A stretch of 37,500 bases of DNA from positions 1,177,400 to 1,214,899 of the forward strand of contig BFEA01000051.1 of the NCBI GenBank assembly GCA_003427395.1, written 5' to 3'. Position 1 is the first letter of the stretch. Each line of letters starts with the position of its first letter. A program made the position numbers and the translations under genes. This document shows positions 30,751 through 37,500 of the stretch, in pieces. The DNA is from Chara braunii. Taxonomy: Eukaryota; Streptophyta; Charophyceae; Charales; Characeae. Under the pieces are notes generated by a model. That model did not search any database, was not told where the DNA came from, and saw nothing but the letters and a program-made list of their open reading frames with translations.

Positions 30751-30780
30751 GTCAATCAATCAATCAATCGTTCAGCGAAA
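30600..30780. repeat. (AATC)n microsatellite region
   Basis: Tandem AATC/TCAA tetranucleotides, purest from about 30690 to 30770, mixed with CGATCAGG phrases. It begins about 70 bp beyond the presumed LINE 5' end. The stretch 30781-31430 holds no recognised gene, only homopolymers near 31110 and 31286. Confidence 0.9.
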
Positions 30781-31439
30781 ACAATTACTTAATCGATCAA
30801 CACAAAACAAGGTTCATCTTTCAACCGATTAATCTCTGACTCTATCAAAAGATTACTCAAGAGTCCTGTGCAGCAGTCTGAATAATCGTTCAGCCAGTTG
30901 GCAGGCGATTGTTTAATAAAAAAATATCAAAACGATTGTTCGAAAGCCGGATCGAGAATCAACCTGAGGTTTCTATAGCAGCTGTTACATGGATGTGTCA
31001 TTGTGCCTCAATCTATCCCTCAATCAGATCGAGCAGCCCTTTCTTTCCTTTGAAACAGCCACAGCAGTCGCTCAGTTGATTGCTATCTGTTGGTTTTGGA
31101 GGGCCTCTTTTTTTTTTTTCATTGATCAGTTGGCCCTGACAAGTGAAACGGTGAACCGGTCAATCAATTCCCGGACTCAGACAATCATCCGATACGGTCC
31201 GCTGCTACTCTGGGTGTGGGGATGTGGGGATGTGAGACTCTCAATCTGTTTTTGGCATGATGGCAGGTACAGTTTTTTTTGAATTTTTATTAATTAAAAA
31301 AAAAAAACACATCATGTTCTTCCCCTTCGTCCCGACTCTCTTCTTGCACCAATCAAAGTAGAGTAGTGGTAGTGAGGTAGTCAATACTTCAAAAGGAAGA
31401 GGAGGTTCGCGTCACGGAACCGTTTTTAGTAGGCTTGAG

Positions 31440-32060
31440 TTCGGGGGAGCCGATCATCCATTCGATCGATCAGGCCTGACCGACGGGACCAAACAGTAGG
31501 TCCAAAAAGCCTTAAAGAATTAATCGACCATTCAATCTATCAATCAATCAATCAGTCGACCACTCAACCATCCAATCAATCATTCAAAACATCGCTCAGT
31601 CCGCAGGGGAGCGTATCATCCGCTCGCCCGATCAGGCCTGACTGACGGGATAGAAGAGTAATCAATCGAACATTCAATCAATCAATCAGTCCAAATCAAT
31701 CAATCAATCAATCAGTCAACCACTCCAATCGATCATCAAAAGCATCGCTCGAGCCCCGGGCGATCAATCCAACACTCCTTCAATTCGTCAAAAGGATCAA
31801 TCACATCATCGGGTCGATCAGGGCAGGGGGTAGTTGGAAGCAATCGGGGACTAAGTATAGCGTATTGTTTACTCGATCAGTCTGTACGATCAGCCCTGGC
31901 AGAGCGGTTCAAACAGTTCGTCCAATTGTTCAAACGGTTAATCCATCAATCGAGCAAGACCGTCAATCAGTCAATCAATCGGTCCTTTCATCAATAGATC
32001 AATCAATCATCAATCACTTAATCAATCGAATTAGTCAATCAATCGATCAGGCCGATCTAG
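31440..32060. repeat. Tandem repeat of about 165 bp with (AATC)n tracts
   Basis: Two units, about 31440-31605 and 31606-31760, share GGGGAGC.....ATCATCC, CGATCAGGCCTGAC.GACGGGA, an (AATC)n tract, then CATCGCTC. AATC-rich sequence continues to 32045. A single 68-residue frame inside it consists of repeat-coded Ser, Ile and Asn, and I do not call it a gene. Confidence 0.8.
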
Positions 32061-32102
32061 ACAAGGGATAGCCGAAAAAAAGGGGGACTAAAAAAGAAAA
32101 AC

Positions 32103-32819
32103 GTGGGGTGGAGCAGAGAGACCAGGGAAGAAGACGGGTTGGGCTCAGAGAGATGGAGCGTGATGCGAGCCACTCACCTCTGGGCTGCGCCCCTTCCTTC
32201 ATCGAGGACTAGCCTCGGGGCCCCAAAGGTAAGGGGCCAGGTCCCCGAGTACCGTTGTTCCGTGTTGTCTTCACGGGCCGCTCCGCTGCTGGACACACGT
32301 GTTCGCAAGTGCGCGCATGATCTCCAAAGCCCTTCTGGTGCTCGTCCCGCGTCTGTGTCTATGATTCCCTGCCGTTCGCTCCCTCTTTCTCTGCCATATC
32401 TTTGCCCCTTTTCTGCTTCTACCACCTCGTCACTTTCCTTGTTGTTCACCTCCTATCGTGTTACTCCCTTGCGATCCTTCTCTCTCCTCACGAAGTGCTT
32501 CTCTCTTCTGCTCCTTTCTGTTGTTCACCCCGCCTCCGTGTCTATGGTTATCTGCTTGTTGCTTCTAGCTCCTCGTCCCTTCTCCTCTCTGGATCCCGTC
32601 TCCCTCTTGTTTCTCTCTGATTTCTTCTTCTTCCACCAGGTCTCTTCTGTTGCTCGCCCCTCGTCCGTGCCTGCTTGTTGCTTCTACCCCTTCGTCACTT
32701 CTCCTGTCTGTGTCTTCTCATATCTCTTGTTTCTCTCTGGTTGCCAATCTCTCTTCTTCAGCCAGTCTTGGCCGCTCTCACACCTCTATCCATGGCCAGC
32801 TATGGCCACCACTTCGTGA
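32103..32819 (+). CDS. Hypothetical 238-residue frame, doubtful
   Basis: An open frame in CT-rich DNA. The product is Ser/Leu/Phe-rich with several hydrophobic stretches from about residue 110 on. The underlying DNA contains a degenerate repeat: the phrase CCG.STC.GTG.CT recurs near 32348, 32533 and 32663. There is no known domain, so the frame may be open only because of T/C bias. Confidence 0.15.
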   Translation: MGWSRETREEDGLGSERWSVMRATHLWAAPLPSSRTSLGAPKVRGQVPEYRCSVLSSRAAPLLDTRVRKCAHDLQSPSGARPASVSMIPCRSLPLSLPYLCPFSASTTSSLSLLFTSYRVTPLRSFSLLTKCFSLLLLSVVHPASVSMVICLLLLAPRPFSSLDPVSLLFLSDFFFFHQVSSVARPSSVPACCFYPFVTSPVCVFSYLLFLSGCQSLFFSQSWPLSHLYPWPAMATTS

Positions 32820-33174
32820 CTGAGGCTATGTCCGAGAGATGGCCCCCGCATGCCCACCGACCACCGTGGGGGGCTTCTCGTTCTTGCGCAATCGGGCGGG
32901 CCCGCCGCCGATCCGCAACGCAGCGTCCACCTCCCGCAGTAATCTGATCCGTCCCAGCCCAAGCCAAAATACAATGCAGCACAAAGTCCAAATTCAGGGG
33001 CACAGGGGCAGCAAGTTCTCCAGCCTCCTCAGACAGGCGGAACACGTCCCCCACGACAAAAAGTCTAAGTCTCGGACCCCACATGGCAGTTCCACCGCCA
33101 GCCTCCGCGAAGCAATTTTTGAGACTCCACTGCTGGCGGCAAATTGAAACCAAGCATTTTTGTTTCCACACTGC
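32820..33174. other. Unassigned stretch with overlapping frames on both strands
   Basis: Frames at 32839-33147 (plus) and 33171-32800 (minus) overlap. Neither has a motif I recognise. The minus-strand one has a plausible amphipathic stretch and could be an exon, but splice sites cannot be judged here. Confidence 0.3.
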
Positions 33175-33182
33175 CTACCTCC

Positions 33183-33327
33183 GACTTTTCACAGCACCGA
33201 CCAGTCCCCCTGCCTCCTTTCTGCACGGGATGGCTTGTACGTTGGCTGCCTCTAGAGATTGGCTAATGTACCAGCCATCCCGTGCGGAAAGGAGGCACGG
33301 GGATTGGTTGGTTTGCTGAAAAAGCGG
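33183..33327. repeat. Foldback repeat
   Basis: The left arm 33183-33240 is complementary to the right arm 33267-33327; the inner parts are nearly perfect (CACGGGATGGCTTGTAC against GTACCAGCCATCCCGTG). The loop is 26 bp. Weaker complementarity extends outward to about 33110 and 33400. MITE-like, non-coding. Confidence 0.75.
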
Positions 33328-33974
33328 ATGCAAACTTGCCCGAAAAGGCAAGTCTTCCTGATCGAGGAACAGAAACCCCAGGAAGTGCTGAAAATTGCTG
33401 TGGGGTTGGATTCCTTTTTCTCTTGCCGATTCCCGTCGGCCATGATTTTGGGCTGGCGGATGTTTTCCTGGCGCCAAGTACGGGCAAGAAGTGTGGTCCT
33501 ACTGGACGAAGCAAATATAAAAACCTAAAAATACTTTGAGATGTAAAAGAGAACTAGCAAGAAATTCTGAAGAAGAAGAAAAGACAATGACCACAAAAGA
33601 TGGTACCCTCGAATTGTGTTGTTCAAGTGGTCCATCCACTGGCTTACGAAATATTTTGATTTCACAATTACTAACTCAGAGTCACTGGGATTTTGAACTC
33701 TATCATGACTGAGACGTACTTATTCCCCCCCGAGAAAAATCCAAAACTTTAAACATCTCCCCTGTGTGGACATCTATATTGTAACGGGTACCAACCTGGG
33801 ACAAGCAGCCCAACTTTTTTGCAACCATTGGATTTCCTGTCTAAGACTTCTGGAGTGAGAGGAAAGTACCCCTTTTCTCCATCCAGTGCGTTTTCAACCT
33901 TTCTGGCTTTCTTTTTTTTCTCGAGCCTCTTTTTTTTTTTTGGTGGGGGGGGAAGGGGGGGGCGCAATCTACGT

Positions 33975-34312
33975 GGGAGCCACAAAAATGAGTTATAATT
34001 GCACTATGGGCCAAGATACAGTTTCGAATTGCAGTTCGGGCAACGTAAACAACCCAGCTTTTGGGCCAGGTAGGGTGTCCGAAGTGCAATTGCAAACTGT
34101 ATCTTGCTGGGCTTTTCATAAAAAAGAAAAAAAGAAAAAAAAAAGAGTTATAATTTCAGTATGGGCCAAGATACATTCAAATTGCAGTTTGGGCAATGTA
34201 AACAACCCAGCTTTCTAGGCAGGTAGGGTGCCCAAAGTGCAATTGCAAACTGTATATTGCCCCATAGTGCAAATATAACTCCTTTTTGTGACTCTACTCA
34301 AGTTACCCTTCT
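33975..34312. mobile_element. Foldback/MITE element, copy 2
   Basis: Same family as 16440-16735. The left end GAGCCACAAAAATGAGTTAT is complementary to the right end ATAACTCCTTTTTGTGACTC. The interior is an inverted repeat around GCACTATGGGCCAAGATACA and a doubled block with CAGGTAGGGTG.CC.AAGTGC, interrupted by an A-rich linker at 34121-34144. It ends near TCAAGTTACC, matching GAGGTTACC of copy 1. Confidence 0.78.
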
Positions 34313-34675
34313 TTTTTTTTTGTGCCAAGGCGGAGTAGAAGGGCGCGCCAAGCTTTGCTGAAGCACCAGCGCTACATTGTTTCTTTAAATTTGTTTTGGC
34401 TGGCGCCACAAGCCATGATTTTGGTTCGGTGGTGCCAGGCATCCAAAGAATGCGGCATAGGTTATATGTAGGACTTAGCCTTCCACTCTCAAAGGTGGCT
34501 GAAGGGATTTATCAAGATAGGATGGTCTGCGTCCCATAAATCTGTTGCTGACTGTAGATAGGTACCTGTCGTGGGTCCAGACACCGGCCTCTACAACACC
34601 CTGGTTAGTCCCTGCCATGGGTCCCTTAATTGAATGGCGAATTCTGGTTTTTGAGGAATGAGTAGAAGAAGCTTA
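34313..34675. other. Unassigned stretch
   Basis: Nothing certain. GGCCTCTACAACACC near 34590 also occurs at about 21652, and AGCCATGATTTTGG near 34410 also occurs near 33440, so small shared repeats are present. Confidence 0.4.
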
Positions 34676-35136
34676 TGTGCCATTGGGGCTCATTAGACAC
34701 TCCTCGGGGGCGCACCCCAAGGAATTGTTTGTTCCACCTAATATCCTCGGGGATGCAATCAAAAAAAAAAGTGAAAACACTCGTAAGGAAATTCCTCGGG
34801 CAATAGGACTTTCCCCAGCCATTTCTTCCTATTGCCCAAGGGACATCACGAAGTCCCTTGGGCACAAGGAATCTGCGTTTCACTGAGAGGAGAGGGCACA
34901 CACGTAGAGAGACGTTACAGCGGAGATTCTGGATCGTGGCGGCACCCTATTGGCTGAAGGCCTGAAGCACGACTGTTTTTTTTTTTCTTTTATGACATCG
35001 CTCTTAGGGAATGTCCTCGGGCGACGTCCCCGAGGACAGGTTGAACGACGGCCCAAATTTCCTTTTGCACCACTAGGAATTTTTCCTATAATTGTCTGAG
35101 ATTTCAAGAGGAGTGTCTAATAACGCCCATTGTGCC
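34676..35136. mobile_element. TIR element of about 461 bp
   Basis: Terminal inverted repeats of about 30 bp: left 34676-34705 ends ATTAGACACTCCTC, right 35108-35136 begins GAGGAGTGTCTAATAA. Inside, CCTCGGG recurs, with hairpins TCCTCGGGCAATAGGA/TCCTATTGCCCAAGGGA (about 34795-34842) and TGTCCTCGGGCGACGTCCCCGAGGACA-like (35010-35039). No coding capacity. No clear target duplication. Confidence 0.78.
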
Positions 35137-36715
35137 TTCTCGCACCTTTTCCTTCCATTGTTTCCAACTTTCCATATGTTCCTGGACCACAGTTCCACTG
35201 CTCTCCCTGTTTAAAAAAAAAACTTCTTCCCATCTGAGTTGACATGAGTTCTTACTTTCTTTTCTACAATCTTATATTTTCCCTCGGTCACAGCCACAAT
35301 GTGCATATTGTGACGCCCAACCTCACGCCCGGGGCGACTTCCTGATCGGAGTATGAGTGAGCCTGGAAGTGCGAAAGGGGGTGTGCCAAGGATTTTAGGA
35401 AAGTGGGGGTCCTGTGGCAAGCTCAGAGATATGAAGGCAGGAGGGTAGGCTTAAGTTGGAGTCTTGTTTTGTGCTTCGGGAAACAGAGCTACCGCCTCCG
35501 TTGGTTCCGTCGTCCGGGTCGGGGTCGTATCTGGTGCACCGTCGGGAGGCTATGGCTATCCCGCTGGCTGGTCACCTGCCGACGTCGAACGTCGCAAGTC
35601 ACAGAATCTGACACGGCCAGCCTCAATCGAAGGCTGTGCGCCCGTCGTTCTTCCTCTGAGCGAGTTCGCCGGATGAAGCCGGAGGCTTGGTACTCGTGGT
35701 CCTGCGGACACTCCGAGCACGGGGGTTGGGGCCAATAAGGAGCGATTGCGAGCCAGGGGACGATGGTTAGGGAGTGATAGGTAGGATGCGGTGATAGGGA
35801 GGGAATTCGGTGCCCAGGATAATGATTCTGCGTTCTGTGACAAACTGACACGTGTATGGGCTTGCGCAGCTGGGGAGATGGGGGATACGTCCCAAGGCCT
35901 GATCGAGGTCCCACTCGCAAACACGTCCATTCCCAATATTCCCCCCTTGATCGTGCTCACAGGCAGGAGCGTTCCCCCGTTGATCGTGCTGACGGGCAGA
36001 AGCGTTCCCAATATTCCCAGAATTCCTGATCTCTCAAACACTCACGATCAGTGACATGAAAAGGGATTTCGAAGTTCATACTGTAAGATGGGCAGAAACT
36101 CAGAGATTCGGGAAGTAGACCGAGTAGAGGTTTTGCAGACACGCGTGTAAGTAGCCGCCTTCTTGGTCGGGCCTACACTTGCGTGCACAGGACCTGTCCT
36201 TCGGTCAGAGGGGTGAAGGCTAGTGGCCCACGAGATGGATAATCCTATAGTGAGACGGACATCTAATCGTCTACCAGGCTTTGTCTAATTCATAAACAAA
36301 CAGAATCACACCAAGCATCTGTGCATCCAGCTTCACGCGCACACACACCAACAGAAGGAATTAAGGATTCTTATGCAACAAGTATTTTGCCAACAGCCCG
36401 AGGATCACACAAGACTCGACCATAGGTGACCAACCAACCAGATTTAACACAGGATTCTTGAAAACCTAAGAAAACAAATTGTTAGGTTTGCACGAAATGT
36501 GTTCAAGATTATGATAGTACGTTTTTTAGACCTCCTCCAATAACAAAATTCTACGTGAAGGAAAACAACCGCAAAAGAAAGAACAAAAAATTACTTTCTT
36601 AGAACCATTGGAAGTGGCAAGGAGAAAATCAGTTTTTTCCACAAAAAAAACACTACCTGGTAAAGCAGCGTATGTTTAAGAACTGAAATATCTTATTTTT
36701 TCCTCGTTGCATACA
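35137..36715. other. Unassigned stretch with a 38-bp duplication
   Basis: The phrase TTGATCGTGCT.AC.GGCAG.AGCGTTCCC is doubled at about 35948-36013. TGTGACGCCC at about 35310 could be the start of an LTR, but I find no matching end or second copy. Frames at 35403-35738 (plus) and 36041-35489 (minus) overlap and are unrecognised. The rest to 36715 is AT-rich and featureless. Confidence 0.4.
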
Positions 36716-37034
36716 GTACACGTACGGGGGCTTTCCGTACGAAACGTACAGCTAATTTCTGTACGGAATCTGTACGGGAACTCGTACGTCTTGTACACCC
36801 GCGTACGAAAAAGCAAAAGCAAAAAAAAAAAAAAAAAAAAAAAAGTCATCAAAAAAATCCGAAAAACAAATATGTGATGCAACAACACAAAACAAGCAAC
36901 ATTTGGCTAAGCATCATCTTCAGATTCTGATTAGAATTTGAGGAAAAAAATAAAAACAATATCGGATTTAAAAAAAATAAAAATAAATTGTACGGGGCCC
37001 CTAGCATACGAGTAGCGTACGAGTACACGACGAG
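36716..37034 (-). mobile_element. AT-rich element, copy 3 (termini of GTACG motifs)
   Basis: The core 36808-36988, read on the minus strand, matches the end of copy 1 (GCTTAGCCAAATGTTGC, CACATAT, then CGGATTTTTTTGATGAC). The flank at 36716-36807 holds eight GTAC motifs, mostly GTACG, and the flank at 36989-37034 holds four. No target duplication is certain. Confidence 0.65.
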
Positions 37035-37059
37035 GGTGCGTACAAGTGGCAACGCAGCA

Positions 37060-37474
37060 TTTTTTTGTTATCTTAAAAAATCATGTTCATAGTCCTATAA
37101 GATATATAGCACGATGAATGTATTCGGGGGTTTTTCGAATGCTCAAACATGTTCTCAAACATATTCTCCCATACCTGAGCGAACATATTATTTTTTATTG
37201 TTTATTTTATTTTTTTTCTCTTTTTTTTTAATTTTAAACTTGTGTTTGCCTAAGAATTTGAAGATGTCTCCCTGACAAAAGTTATTTGTATTCTTATTTT
37301 AAATAACATATATTTTTTGCTAAGGGTTTTAATGTTAACATCAAAATTGATTTTAAAGTTATAGCACGGCGTATACGTACGCGGGCTCCGCATACGTGCA
37401 TATGCGTATGCACGTATGCGCATACGTGTCGCATACGTATGCGCGCTTACCCAAATTTAGAGCCCGCGTACGTG
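37060..37474 (+). mobile_element. AT-rich element, copy 4 (terminus of CATACG/CGTATGC motifs)
   Basis: The core at about 37120-37340 follows the order of copy 1 in diverged form (AACATGTTCTC, AGAATTTGAAGATGT, AAATAACATAT). The right end 37366-37446 is an array of CATACG, CGTATGC and GTACG. GTCAC at 37475-37479 would fit the GTNAC target seen for copies 1 and 2, but no partner is found on the left. The left boundary is a guess. Confidence 0.5.
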
Positions 37475-37500
37475 GTCACAACGGGCCGTTTCTCGGGTTT

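Noticed and set aside
30640-32045. CRISPR-like array from repeated AATC tracts
   Set aside because: Simple tetranucleotide repeats without fixed-length spacers, in eukaryotic DNA.
35310-36420. Solo LTR starting TGTGACGCCC
   Set aside because: No matching CA end with a target duplication and no second copy in the window.

Overview
The window is eukaryotic nuclear DNA from the plant lineage. Three things support this: a U6-like snRNA sequence of plant type, a plant-style non-LTR retrotransposon whose ORF1 has a zinc knuckle, and a very high load of microsatellites, foldback elements and decayed retrotransposons. A streptophyte alga such as Chara is my best guess, but nothing here proves the species. 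It is an unpolished draft assembly: a complete Nextera mate-pair junction adapter, a second partial adapter and an N lie inside the sequence.

Layout. 1-740: (GA)n and short minisatellites. 741-3338: the only convincing host gene, an intronless BCS1-type AAA ATPase whose C-terminal part is built from GGA/GAG repeats. 3.4-7.7 kb: microsatellites, degenerate minisatellites and two tandem duplications, with a tRNA-like repeat on the minus strand at 5.5 kb. 7.67-8.56 kb: library-adapter artefacts and a gap. 8.6-8.92 kb: a U6 snRNA sequence split by a retroposon-like insertion. 10.7-12.3 kb: a nested cluster holding an AT-rich mobile element inside a family of repeats that carry a type III hammerhead ribozyme. 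12.6-15.0 kb: a decayed Ty3/gypsy retrotransposon on the minus strand. 15-21.7 kb: tandem repeats, foldback elements, tRNA-like sequences and unassigned DNA. 21.7-30.5 kb: an almost complete but inactivated LINE on the minus strand, interrupted at 25.9-26.4 kb by a second copy of the AT-rich element with a 5-bp target duplication. 30.6-32.1 kb: (AATC)n-rich tandem repeats. 32.1-36.7 kb: unassigned DNA with foldback and TIR elements. 36.7-37.5 kb: two more copies of the AT-rich element.

Two things may be undescribed. The first is the hammerhead repeat family at 11.5-12.3 kb. One copy keeps the conserved ribozyme core and all three helices, and a second copy differs from it over the ribozyme only by C-to-T or G-to-A changes. 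The second is a four-copy AT-rich element family whose cores are related but whose ends are arrays of short motifs that match within a copy and differ between copies (GTACG, GAACG, CATACG, CGTTCGG). One member inserted cleanly into the LINE with a GTAAC duplication.

There is no operon-like or pathway organisation. Apart from BCS1, the window is a record of nested mobile-element insertion and decay.
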